A stretch of DNA of 64,000 nt from an uncultured Lacinutrix sp. (GTDB taxonomy: Bacteria; Bacteroidota; Bacteroidia; Flavobacteriales; Flavobacteriaceae): the NCBI RefSeq assembly GCF_947500325.1, contig NZ_CANMRQ010000001.1, forward strand, positions 126,001 through 190,000, in the 5' to 3' direction. Of the stretch, positions 35,362 through 43,771 are shown piece by piece. Numbering within the stretch: position 1 is the first letter of the stretch; each line of letters starts with the position of its first letter. Under the pieces are notes generated by a model, which had not been told where the DNA came from, did not search any database, and saw nothing but the letters and a program-made list of their open reading frames with translations. The position numbers were made by a program, and so were the translations under genes.

Positions 35362-36105
35362 TTGCAAATCCCTTTTGAACCAACTCTATTTGGTTACAAC
35401 ATAAACATACATCTTGTTTTAGAGTACTTAGCCTTTTTTCTTGCCTTTAGGTATTATGTGTTTTTAAGAAAGCGCTCTAACGATGTCATTTCTGGTAGCA
35501 ATAGATTATCTATTATTTTAGGAGCAGCCATTGGTGCTCTACTTGGTTCTCGTATTATTGGCTTATTAGAAAACCCCTTTGTAGAGTGGTCTCAAGCAAA
35601 CCTTATTAACTTGTTAAACACTAAAACCATAATGGGCGGATTATTTGGAGGATTACTTGGTGTTGAATTAGCAAAAAAACAAATTGGAGAAAAACAATCG
35701 TCTGGCGACTTGTTCGTATTTCCTATTATCTTAGGCATTTTTATTGGCCGTATTGGTTGCTTTTTATTAGGTGTTAAAGAATTTACTTATGGCAGTGAAA
35801 CGACTTCTATTTTTGGAATGAATTTAGGAGATGATGTATTACGACACCCAACTTCTTTGTATGAACTAGTTTTCTTGGTTATTTTGTTTATTAGTCTAAA
35901 ACACATTCAGAAAAACTCTACTTTAAAAAACGGAGCTCTTTTTAAATGGTTTATGATTCTCTATTTTGGTTTTCGCTTTTTTATAGAATTTATAAAACCT
36001 AATGTATTTTACATTTTAGGATTAAGTAGCATTCAAATATTATGTGTAATTTGTTGGCTATACTATTACAAATTCATCTTTCAAAAACTCAATAATGCCA
36101 GTTAG
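35362..36105 (+). CDS. Lgt-like polytopic membrane protein (prolipoprotein diacylglyceryl transferase family)
   Basis: I favour the TTG at 35362 (MQIPFEPTLFGYNINIHLV), just after the previous stop, over the frame start at 35314, which overlaps the preceding gene. The 247-aa product has about seven membrane helices and Lgt-type motifs: GALLGSRIIGLLEN (Arg in a loop), GGLFGGLLGVELA, GIFIGRIGCFLLG, RHPTSLYELVFL and FRFFIEFIKP. In true Lgt the motif is usually GRIGNF; here Asn is Cys. Lgt moves diacylglycerol to lipoprotein Cys. The divergent motif and the 11-bp overlap with a radical SAM gene suggest a specialised lipid-related activity, so I do not call it lgt. Confidence 0.75.
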   Translation: MQIPFEPTLFGYNINIHLVLEYLAFFLAFRYYVFLRKRSNDVISGSNRLSIILGAAIGALLGSRIIGLLENPFVEWSQANLINLLNTKTIMGGLFGGLLGVELAKKQIGEKQSSGDLFVFPIILGIFIGRIGCFLLGVKEFTYGSETTSIFGMNLGDDVLRHPTSLYELVFLVILFISLKHIQKNSTLKNGALFKWFMILYFGFRFFIEFIKPNVFYILGLSSIQILCVICWLYYYKFIFQKLNNAS

Positions 36106-37489
36106 AAAATATACTTATTACGATTTTACTTTAAGTCTTTGCCCAGAATGCTTAAAACGTGTAGATGCTAAAATTGTTTTTGAAAACGATAAGGTATATA
36201 TGCTAAAACGTTGTAACGAACATGGTAATAGTAAAGTCTTAATTGCTGATGATATTGACTATTATAAAAACATTAGAAACTACAATAAACCTAGTGAGAC
36301 ACCATATACGTTTAATACCAAAACCCATTATGGTTGTCCTTACGATTGTGGTTTGTGTCCCGATCATGAGCAGCATTCTTGTTTAACAGTTGTAGAAGTA
36401 ACAGACCGTTGTAATTTAACATGTCCTACTTGTTATGCTGGTTCGTCGCCAACCTATGGAAGGCATCGAACATTAGAAGAGGTTAAGGCCATGTTAGATA
36501 CCATTGTTGCCAATGAAAAAGAACCAGATGTTGTTCAAATTTCTGGTGGTGAACCCACTATTCACCCTCAGTTTTGGGACATTATGGACTATGCAAAAAC
36601 GTTACCTATTCGCCATTTAATGCTAAACACTAATGGGATTAAAATTGCTAAGGATATCGCTTTCGCGGAAAGACTAAAAACTTACGCTCCAGATTTTGAA
36701 GTGTATTTACAATTCGACTCGTTTGAAAACAGTGTATTACGTGAACTACGTGGTGCAGATTTAAACGATATAAGAGTACAGGCAATTGCTAATTTAAATG
36801 CTGTAAACCTCTCAACAACACTAGTTGTAACACTTCAAAAAGGTTTAAACGATCATGAAATAGGAAAAATTATAGATTACGCTTTACAACAAAAATGTGT
36901 TCGTGGTGTAACGCTACAACCAACACAAATTGCTGGGAGATTAGATAATTTTAACCCAGAAACAGACCGTATGACTTTAACCGAAGTACGGCGAAAAATA
37001 ATGGAACAAACTACTGTCTTTAATAGTGATGATCTTATTCCTGTACCTTGTAATCCAGATGCCTTAGTAATGGGTTATGCGCTAAAACTAGATGATGCTG
37101 TTTTTCCATTAACACGTTATATTAACCCAACCGATTTGTTAGACAATAGTAAAAACACGATTATTTACGAGCAAGATGAGCAATTACATGGAAAAATGAT
37201 TGAACTCTTTAGCACTGGAAACTCAGTTGAAGTAGCAGAAGAAAATTTAAAATCTATTATGTGTTGCTTACCCAATATTGATGCTCCTAATTTAGGTTAC
37301 GATAATCTTTTTCGTGTTATTATCATGCAGTTTATAGATGCCTATAATTTTGATGTACGAGCAATTAAAAAATCATGTGTACATATAGTAGATAAAGACA
37401 ATAAAATTATCCCTTTTGAAACTATGAATTTGTTTTATCGTGATGATAAAAAAGAACAGTTAGAAAAACTTAGAAACGAAGTAATATGA
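36095..37489 (+). CDS. radical SAM protein of the Tes/MJ0619 type (COG1964-like)
   Basis: The 464-aa enzyme carries several Fe-S motifs. They are N-terminal CPEC...C, then CPYDCGLCPDHEQHSC, then the radical SAM motif CNLTCPTC (CxxxCxxC) in VEVTDRCNLTCPTCYAGS. SAM-binding elements follow: QISGGEPTIHPQ (GGE motif), LMLNTNGI and YLQFDSF. The CGLCPDHEQH block followed by the radical SAM motif is, from memory, characteristic of archaeal MJ0619-like proteins, which include the tetraether lipid synthase Tes that joins lipid chains through C-C bonds. A bacterial member next to an Lgt-like membrane protein suggests lipid chemistry, but the substrate is not known. The genes overlap by 11 bp. Confidence 0.8.
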   Translation: MPVRKYTYYDFTLSLCPECLKRVDAKIVFENDKVYMLKRCNEHGNSKVLIADDIDYYKNIRNYNKPSETPYTFNTKTHYGCPYDCGLCPDHEQHSCLTVVEVTDRCNLTCPTCYAGSSPTYGRHRTLEEVKAMLDTIVANEKEPDVVQISGGEPTIHPQFWDIMDYAKTLPIRHLMLNTNGIKIAKDIAFAERLKTYAPDFEVYLQFDSFENSVLRELRGADLNDIRVQAIANLNAVNLSTTLVVTLQKGLNDHEIGKIIDYALQQKCVRGVTLQPTQIAGRLDNFNPETDRMTLTEVRRKIMEQTTVFNSDDLIPVPCNPDALVMGYALKLDDAVFPLTRYINPTDLLDNSKNTIIYEQDEQLHGKMIELFSTGNSVEVAEENLKSIMCCLPNIDAPNLGYDNLFRVIIMQFIDAYNFDVRAIKKSCVHIVDKDNKIIPFETMNLFYRDDKKEQLEKLRNEVI

Positions 37490-37518
37490 CACTATTATTT
37501 TTAGAGGGTGGAAATTAC

Positions 37519-37689
37519 ATGGGATTGTTTATACTTATCCTTGTCGTTATGCTTTTACCTGCTATTATTATGACTCTCATAGGTTTTGGACTTAAAAAAT
37601 CTAAACCCAAAACTGCTAAAATATTATTTATAATTTCTGTAACTTACATTATAATTTGCTTAGGTATTTGTGGTAGTATGATGACTTAA
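37519..37689 (+). CDS. small two-helix membrane protein, paralogue 1
   Basis: I take ATG 37519, giving 56 residues (MGLFILILVVMLLPAIIMTL...LFIISVTYIIICLGICGSMMT). The open frame from 37486 overlaps the previous gene, and its apparent 'FLEG' residues are really a purine-rich ribosome binding site (TTAGAGGGTGG) just before this ATG. There are two membrane helices joined by a basic loop (KKSKPKTAK). It is a paralogue of the next gene: both have helix, Lys-rich loop and a helix ending in ICG. Function is unknown. Confidence 0.6.
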   Translation: MGLFILILVVMLLPAIIMTLIGFGLKKSKPKTAKILFIISVTYIIICLGICGSMMT

Positions 37690-37720
37690 ATATTAGAATA
37701 TGGTTTTTTTAGAGGGACAT

Positions 37721-37909
37721 ATGAATCTTGATGGGTTATTTGCCATGATTGCACTTATTATGGTTGGGCCAGCTATTTTACTATTTATTATTGCAGTTGT
37801 TTTAAGATTAAAAGATAAAAATAAAGCGTCGAAAATATCTTGGATACTTGGTGTTGTTTACTTACTTATTAGTTTTGGAATTTGCGGAGCATTGATCGCT
37901 GGCAATTAA
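37721..37909 (+). CDS. small two-helix membrane protein, paralogue 2
   Basis: From ATG 37721 the product is 62 residues (MNLDGLFAMIALIMVGPAILLFII...KISWILGVVYLLISFGICGALIAGN). As in its neighbour, the upstream bases TTTTTAGAGGGAC form the ribosome binding site, so the longer frame from 37700 is not needed. The shared helix-loop-helix layout and the final 'l.fGICGa' mark a tandem duplication. The 3' end overlaps the convergent DUF4345-like gene by 48 bp. Confidence 0.6.
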   Translation: MNLDGLFAMIALIMVGPAILLFIIAVVLRLKDKNKASKISWILGVVYLLISFGICGALIAGN

Positions 37910-38284
37910 TCGTTTTAAAACCCATAAACCATAGCAGCCTAAAAATAATTCTGCTACAGTTCCAAAAACATAACCAAATGTAGGGATACCATCTATTAGA
38001 ATACTAACTATTCTACCAAAGCCTAAACCTAGCATAAAAATAATATTTGTTAGTATTGCTATTTTAAAATATTGAGCTTTTATAATACCCAAAAGCCATA
38101 AAAAAGAAAAACCTAAATACAGTCCCATAATAGCTTTATAAAAATTCTTTTCATCTGTAGTTTCTAAAAACATATCGAAACTTAAATCCGGCCTAAAGCC
38201 ATAAATAAAAGCTACAAGAACGACAATTATTATTGAAATAATTAGGTGTATTTTATTTATAAAGTCGTTTTGAGATTGTATCAT
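37862..38284 (-). CDS. DUF4345-like four-helix membrane protein
   Basis: The 140-aa protein has four membrane helices: IHLIISIIIVVLVAFIYGF, FYKAIMGLYLGFSFLWLLG, KIAILTNIIFMLGLGFGRIVS and FGYVFGTVAELFLGCYGLWVL. The pattern 'kaimGlYlgfs..wl.g', a central 'lGlgfGRi.S', and a final 'ElflG..glw.l' matches DUF4345, a family of unknown function. It overlaps the 3' end of the opposite small membrane gene and is followed by the M28 peptidase gene on the same strand, 8 bp away. Confidence 0.7.
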   Translation of the reverse strand: MIQSQNDFINKIHLIISIIIVVLVAFIYGFRPDLSFDMFLETTDEKNFYKAIMGLYLGFSFLWLLGIIKAQYFKIAILTNIIFMLGLGFGRIVSILIDGIPTFGYVFGTVAELFLGCYGLWVLKRLIASDQCSANSKTNK

Positions 38285-38292
38285 GATTTCAA

Positions 38293-39516
38293 TTAGAAAG
38301 CAACCTTAATCTCAACGACTTCTTCTCCTCTCTTTACAATAACATTAGTAGTATCTCCTTTTTTATAAGATGATAAAGCCTTCATATAAGTCGTCATGTC
38401 TATAACATCAATATTACCCATTTTAACTACAATATCTCCTTTTTGTATACCTGCATTGGTAGCTGGAGTGCCTTCTCGTGTACCATCAATTCTCATGCCT
38501 TTTCCATCAAACAAATAATCTGGAGTAACGCCCAGACCTACCTCAAACTTTGGTACAGAATCACTTTCGTTTTTAGTAGCTCTAAAAGGTAATTTTCCAT
38601 TATTATCAAGGTCTGTTATAATTTCAAAAATATAATTAGAAATGGTTTGCATGCCTTCATAATTTAACTTTTCTATGTCATCGCTTGGCTTATGATAGTC
38701 TTCATGCTGTCCTGTAAAAAAATGCAACACTGGAATATCTGCATTATAAAAACTGGTATGATCACTTGGACCAACGCCCGATTCTTTTTGCACTAATTTA
38801 AACTTAGAATTATTAGAGGTTACAGTTTGTTTTAAAATTGGTGAAGTTCCTACTCCGTATACAGCTAAAGTACTATCTGCTTTTAGTCTTCCTACCATAT
38901 CCATATTAATCATATAATTGGCTTTCTTAGTATCTATAGTTGGGTGTTTTACAAAATAATTAGACCCTAATAATCCCATTTCTTCTCCAGAGAAAGCCAT
39001 AAATAAATAGTTATTATTTATATTCTTAGTTTTTAATTGCTTTGCTAAATTTAATAGTACAGCTACGCCGCTAGCGTTATCATCTGCACCATTATGTATT
39101 GCTGTATTTCCTCTATGTAATGATCCTTCGGCTCCTAAACCTAAGTGGTCGTAATGCGCACCAATAATAATGGTATGCTCTGCTTTATTATCTATAAAAC
39201 CAATAACGTTTGTTCCCGTAATAGTACTATCTCCATCTTTTACAGTGTAGTTAACTTCTTGATGCGGGTCTGTTTTTGGTTTAAAAGAAAAGGTTTGTAA
39301 ATAACCTTGAGTTCCTTTTTCTTGCAACCCTAAATTTTTAAAACGTTCTGCTATATATTTTGCTGCTTTCTGCTCTCCATTACTTCCCGTTTGTCTACCT
39401 TCTAAAGCATCAGACGCTAAAAAAGAAACATCTTCTTTAATAGAAATAGGTTCTTTTTCTTCTAATTTACAAGCTGTTAAAAGCAGCAAAAAAAGAAAAG
39501 CAATTGTGTATTTCAT
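38293..39516 (-). CDS. M28-family lipoprotein aminopeptidase with PDZ domain
   Basis: Starting at ATG 39516 the product of about 407 residues has a lipoprotein signal (MKYTIAFLFLLLLTAC|K). The zinc peptidase domain shows the expected ligands: GAHYDHLG (His, Asp), NGADDNASGVAVL (bridging Asp), FSGEEMGLLGS (catalytic Glu pair), INMDMVGR (Asp) and GPSDHTSFYN (His). The C-terminal 100 residues form a PDZ domain (GVTPDYLFDGKGMRIDG...AGIQKGDIVVKMGNIDV). Such proteins trim peptides at the outer membrane or periplasm. The longer frame from 39549 would add 11 residues before the signal peptide. Confidence 0.9.
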   Translation of the reverse strand: MKYTIAFLFLLLLTACKLEEKEPISIKEDVSFLASDALEGRQTGSNGEQKAAKYIAERFKNLGLQEKGTQGYLQTFSFKPKTDPHQEVNYTVKDGDSTITGTNVIGFIDNKAEHTIIIGAHYDHLGLGAEGSLHRGNTAIHNGADDNASGVAVLLNLAKQLKTKNINNNYLFMAFSGEEMGLLGSNYFVKHPTIDTKKANYMINMDMVGRLKADSTLAVYGVGTSPILKQTVTSNNSKFKLVQKESGVGPSDHTSFYNADIPVLHFFTGQHEDYHKPSDDIEKLNYEGMQTISNYIFEIITDLDNNGKLPFRATKNESDSVPKFEVGLGVTPDYLFDGKGMRIDGTREGTPATNAGIQKGDIVVKMGNIDVIDMTTYMKALSSYKKGDTTNVIVKRGEEVVEIKVAF

Positions 39517-39561
39517 TATAAGAGTATTAATTTTGATAAAATTAGGCATTAAATAGCAGTT

Positions 39562-40674
39562 ATGAAAACACGTATATTAAACATAGTACTTATAGTATTC
39601 GTTTGTTTTTCTTGTAAAAACAATGAGAAAGAAAACGCAAGAAAACCAATATCTATTTCAAAAAAACAAGAGGCAAAAAACTCATTAATTTTTCCTGAAG
39701 AAACCCACTTTAAAAATCTACGTCAAGTAACATTTGGCGGCGATAATGCAGAAGCATATTGGAGTTTTGATGATAAGCAAATTGTTTTTCAGTCTAACAA
39801 TGCAAAATGGAATGTAAGCTGTGACCAAATGTTTTTAATGAATGTTAATGACACATTCGATAGTATAGCGCCGCCAATGATAAGTACTGGTAAAGGAAGA
39901 ACAACTTGTTCTTATTTCTTACCAGATAACAAACATATAATTTATGCTTCTACCCATTTAGGAGATGAGAAATGCCCAGACACACCTTTACGTAAAAACG
40001 GTAAATACATTTGGCCTGTTTATGATACTTTCGACATTTTTGTTGCAGATTTACAAGGTAATATTGTAAAACAACTAACTCACGAAAAAGGTTATGATGC
40101 CGAACCAACGGTATCTCCTAAAGGCGACAAAATAGTATTTACTTCTACAAGAAGTGGCGATTTAGAATTGTATACTATGAATTTAGATGGCAGTGATGTA
40201 AAGCAAATTACAGATGAACTAGGTTATGATGGTGGTGCTTTTTTCTCTCCAGACGGCACAAAAATTATCTTTCGTTCGTCTCGACCAAAAACAGAACAGG
40301 AAATTAAAGACTATAAAGATTTATTAGCTGAAGGATTAGTAGAACCTACAGATATGGAACTTTATATTTGTAATGCAGATGGAAGCGATTTACGCCAATT
40401 AACAGATTTAGGCAATGCAAATTGGAGTCCGTTTTTTCATCCTAGTGGTAAAAAAATATTGTTCTCATCTAACTTTGAAGCAGAACGTGGTTTTCCATTT
40501 AACTTATACTTAATTGATATTGATGGTAAAAATTTAGAGCGTGTAACACATAGTAAAACCTTTGATGCCTTTCCTGTATTTTCTAACGATGGTAAAAAGT
40601 TAGCTTTTTCTTCTAATAGAAATAATGGTGGTGGCCGTGATACTAATTTGTTTATTGCAGAATGGCAAGATTAA
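39562..40674 (+). CDS. TolB-like beta-propeller lipoprotein
   Basis: The 370-aa product has a lipoprotein signal (IVLIVFVCFSC|K). It consists of PD40/WD40-like propeller strands: YWSFDDKQIVFQSN, YDAEPTVSPKGDKIVFTSTRSGDLELYTMNLDGSD, FFSPDGTKIIFRSSRP, PFFHPSGKKILFSSN and FPVFSNDGKKLAFSSNRN. These repeats are typical of TolB-type propellers. The Tol-Pal partners are not nearby, so the protein is probably a stand-alone binding or sensing lipoprotein. It is divergently arranged with the M28 peptidase gene and precedes a GNAT gene by 12 bp. Confidence 0.8.
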   Translation: MKTRILNIVLIVFVCFSCKNNEKENARKPISISKKQEAKNSLIFPEETHFKNLRQVTFGGDNAEAYWSFDDKQIVFQSNNAKWNVSCDQMFLMNVNDTFDSIAPPMISTGKGRTTCSYFLPDNKHIIYASTHLGDEKCPDTPLRKNGKYIWPVYDTFDIFVADLQGNIVKQLTHEKGYDAEPTVSPKGDKIVFTSTRSGDLELYTMNLDGSDVKQITDELGYDGGAFFSPDGTKIIFRSSRPKTEQEIKDYKDLLAEGLVEPTDMELYICNADGSDLRQLTDLGNANWSPFFHPSGKKILFSSNFEAERGFPFNLYLIDIDGKNLERVTHSKTFDAFPVFSNDGKKLAFSSNRNNGGGRDTNLFIAEWQD

Positions 40675-40686
40675 ACTACATCTAAA

Positions 40687-41223
40687 ATGAATCTAAATGT
40701 TAGAGAAATACAAGAAAAGGATATTGACTTATTGGCCGATTATTGGCTAAAGTCTAGTGATGATTTTTTAATAGGCATGGGAGTTGATTTAAGTAAGCTC
40801 CCAAAAAGAGAAGACTTAATAAACATGTTTAGCAGTCAAATAAAGACAAATATAAAAGATAAAAAATCTTATGCTTTAATTTGGGAGCTTGATAGCATAC
40901 AAATAGGCCATTCTAATGTCAATAATATAATATATGGGAAAGAGGCAAATATGCATTTACACTTATGGAAAACTAATACTAGGCAAAAAGGTATTGGTAC
41001 AGAATTAGTTAAAAAATCACTTCCTTTTTACTTTGACAAATTAGAAATCGAAAAATTGATTTGTCAACCATATGCTTTAAATCCTGCTCCTAACAAAACT
41101 TTAAAAAAATTAGGCTTTAAGTTTATCAAAAAGTATAGAACCATTCCTGGTTCTTTAAATTTTGAGCAAGATGTGAATCGTTGGGAACTAACAAAAGAAA
41201 ATTATAAGACTTTATTTTTCTAA
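40687..41223 (+). CDS. GNAT-family N-acetyltransferase
   Basis: The 178-aa protein begins MNLNVREIQEKDIDLLADYWL, a typical GNAT opening. It contains the acetyl-CoA loop in TRQKGIGTELVKKSLPFYF (Q/R-x-x-G-x-G/A) and the final strand-helix NPAPNKTLKKLGFKFIKKY, characteristic of RimJ/RimL-like enzymes. The substrate is not evident. Its 3' end overlaps the convergent outer membrane receptor gene by 12 bp. Confidence 0.82.
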   Translation: MNLNVREIQEKDIDLLADYWLKSSDDFLIGMGVDLSKLPKREDLINMFSSQIKTNIKDKKSYALIWELDSIQIGHSNVNNIIYGKEANMHLHLWKTNTRQKGIGTELVKKSLPFYFDKLEIEKLICQPYALNPAPNKTLKKLGFKFIKKYRTIPGSLNFEQDVNRWELTKENYKTLFF

Positions 41224-43629
41224 ACGTTCTCTTTCATTTAATTGTTTAACACGTTCATTAGTCTTTAAAGTAGTATTACCAAACTTATAGTTAAAGCCAA
41301 GTTTTATGTAGCGATTGTCCAAGTTTATTTGATTTCTATTATTTTGATTTTCTAACTTAAAAGCAACATCAAAATCTTGTGTGTTAAACAAATCAGAAAA
41401 CGTCAAAAACAATGAACCTTTTTTCTTAAATATAGATTTTTTAATAGATAAATTAGTATTTAACAAGCTTTCAGAAGTCCTAAATCCTTGTTGGTTTTTA
41501 CTAATATATGTCATCGCAAAATTTAACTTAAGACTTTTATCTTTTAAAAAAGATAAATTATTACTTAGTACAGAATAATTAGACCATCGATTGTTTCTAA
41601 AAAAATTGTTATCAAAAAAAGAAGCATCTTCTATATTATAAAAAGAGGTTAAAAAATAAATAGACCAATCATCAAAAACATTAAAATACGTAATAAAATC
41701 TAATCCATATTCTTTACTCTTTTCAATATTTACTGGTGAATAGACTAAAATATTATTCTCATTATCTTGAATTGGTAATTCAAAGAATTTATTTTTTGTG
41801 TCTCTATAATAAGCTTCAATAGTATATATTTCAGATATAGTGGTTCCTAATACAAAATGATTTGAAAATGCTGGCTGTAAAGTAGGATTTCCTTTATTAA
41901 CAATATTATCGTTAAAAAAGAAATTAAACGGATTTAAGCTTTGATAGCTTGGTCTATCAATACTTCTTTTATAATTAGCATATAAATTTAATTTTTTAGA
42001 TGCTTGAAAAGTAATATTTACTGTTGGAAATAATTCAAAATAACTTTGAGTACTAATTAGATTGGAGCTAATAGATTCTCCGTCTACATCTGTTTGCTCA
42101 AAACGTAAACCTCCAGAAAGACTTAATTTACCTATGCTATTTTCATAATTAATATAACCAGCAAAAATAGATTCGTCATAATTATACTCATCTGTATTTT
42201 CATTATTTAAAGTTTGTTCATTAGTTGTAGTATTTATATCAAATTGAGTAATATCACTTTCAGTTTTAACATTAGAAAATTTTAATCCTGTGGAAAAAGA
42301 GGCTTTATCACTAAATGATGTATTATAATCTAACTGAGATGTTAGTATATCTGTATTCTGGTTGTTATTTATATTAAAGGCTGTACTAAAATCATCTGCA
42401 TTTTCGAATACATTATATATACTATTCACATTTTGATTTCTCATATAATCATAGTTAGTGAAATGAGCATTTATAGATAGTTTATCATTATTTTTAAAAC
42501 GATGCACAAAATCTAGATCATAAGCTAAATTATACTTTTCATCCTTAGAGCTATTTCGAGAATCTATAGTAAAAGGCAAAAAGAAGGCGTCAAATGTAAC
42601 ATTAGATTTTCCTTTAATCTGATAATCAAAAAAAGGAAGCAAGAATAAATTACTAGATAAACTTAAAGTACTATTATCATCTATTAAATAATCAAAATTT
42701 AATTTAATAGCATGTGTTTTTGATCTTGTATTTCTATTAAATTCTGAATACCAATGCGGATTAAAATCATCTGTATTAAAATACTGTATAGTCTCTTTAT
42801 TCACCCTATTAACCTTACTTTTAGTAAAACTATAATTTAGGTTTATATTAATCTTTTTTGTTTTGTAGAATTGATTCAACCCTATATTATATCTAGGGAA
42901 TACACCTTGAGTATAATTGGTAAAAATATTACCGCGATAACCAGTAATTAAATTCCTGCTCATAACAATATTTATAACGGCACCGCTTTCTGCATCATAT
43001 TTGGCTGGCGGATTAGTAATTACTTCTACTTTTTTAATTGTATTAGCAGGTGAATTCTCTAAAAGCTGAGTGACTTCGCTTGCAGATAAATTAACTTTTC
43101 TATCATTTATATAAACCGTTGGGGTACTATTCTTTACCGTTATATTATTGTCTAAAATTAAAACGCCTGGGGTACTACGTAATACCTCTAGTAAATTACC
43201 TTCACTTAAAGCAGTATTAGCAACGTTAAAAATTAAACGATCAGCTTCTTTTTTTAAGGTTGGCTTTGTGGATGTAATAGTTACTTCTTTTAAAGATTCA
43301 GTATTTTCTTCTAAAACAACATTTACTGTATTAAGATCTCCAGATAGTTTAATTGTTTTAGCAAAATCTTTATAGCCAACAAAAGTCACTTTTAAAGTAT
43401 AGGTTTGGGGTTTTAATTTAAAGAGGTTAAAAGAGCCGTTTTCTAATGAGCTAGTTCCGGTAATAATGCTATTATCTTCAGCTAAAAGTAAAACATTTGC
43501 ATAAGCAACAGGTATATTTTGAAGATCAACTACTGTCCCCGAAATATTAAATTCTTGAGCAAGAATCTCAGAAGGTAATAGAAATAATAGTATGTAAAGA
43601 ATGTACTTCAAATGAGCTATTAATTTCAT
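41212..43629 (-). CDS. outer membrane beta-barrel receptor with CarboxypepD_reg and plug domains
   Basis: The 805-aa product has a signal peptide (LKYILYILLFLLPSEILAQ). A carboxypeptidase-like regulatory domain follows (FNISGTVVDLQNIPVAYANVLLL...YTLKVTFVGYKDF), then a plug (LRSTPGVLILDNNITVKNSTPTVYINDRKV) and a long barrel with many aromatic beta strands, ending KLGFNYKFGNTTLK. It belongs to the TonB-receptor-like group with an OMP_b-brl_3 barrel, which in Bacteroidota often pairs with LytTR regulators. It has a paralogue at 47422-49785. No TonB box is obvious and the ligand is unknown. Confidence 0.85.
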   Translation of the reverse strand: MKLIAHLKYILYILLFLLPSEILAQEFNISGTVVDLQNIPVAYANVLLLAEDNSIITGTSSLENGSFNLFKLKPQTYTLKVTFVGYKDFAKTIKLSGDLNTVNVVLEENTESLKEVTITSTKPTLKKEADRLIFNVANTALSEGNLLEVLRSTPGVLILDNNITVKNSTPTVYINDRKVNLSASEVTQLLENSPANTIKKVEVITNPPAKYDAESGAVINIVMSRNLITGYRGNIFTNYTQGVFPRYNIGLNQFYKTKKININLNYSFTKSKVNRVNKETIQYFNTDDFNPHWYSEFNRNTRSKTHAIKLNFDYLIDDNSTLSLSSNLFLLPFFDYQIKGKSNVTFDAFFLPFTIDSRNSSKDEKYNLAYDLDFVHRFKNNDKLSINAHFTNYDYMRNQNVNSIYNVFENADDFSTAFNINNNQNTDILTSQLDYNTSFSDKASFSTGLKFSNVKTESDITQFDINTTTNEQTLNNENTDEYNYDESIFAGYINYENSIGKLSLSGGLRFEQTDVDGESISSNLISTQSYFELFPTVNITFQASKKLNLYANYKRSIDRPSYQSLNPFNFFFNDNIVNKGNPTLQPAFSNHFVLGTTISEIYTIEAYYRDTKNKFFELPIQDNENNILVYSPVNIEKSKEYGLDFITYFNVFDDWSIYFLTSFYNIEDASFFDNNFFRNNRWSNYSVLSNNLSFLKDKSLKLNFAMTYISKNQQGFRTSESLLNTNLSIKKSIFKKKGSLFLTFSDLFNTQDFDVAFKLENQNNRNQINLDNRYIKLGFNYKFGNTTLKTNERVKQLNERERLEK

Positions 43630-43731
43630 TGCAAGATACCAATAGTTTTTTACTTTTTCTTACGGCTAAAACCGTAAAATTTAAGGTGTTTCTATTGTAA
43701 AGAAAAAAGAAAAAAAGCCCAATAAATGCAT

Positions 43732-43739
43732 TATATTTG
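43732..43739 (+). promoter_or_regulatory. Bacteroidota -7 box TATATTTG before lepA
   Basis: It matches TAnnTTTG and lies 32 bp before the lepA ATG. No -33 TTG lies at the expected spacing. Confidence 0.5.
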
Positions 43740-43771
43740 CACTCTCTTTCTTTTTAAGAGGTTTTTGGATT

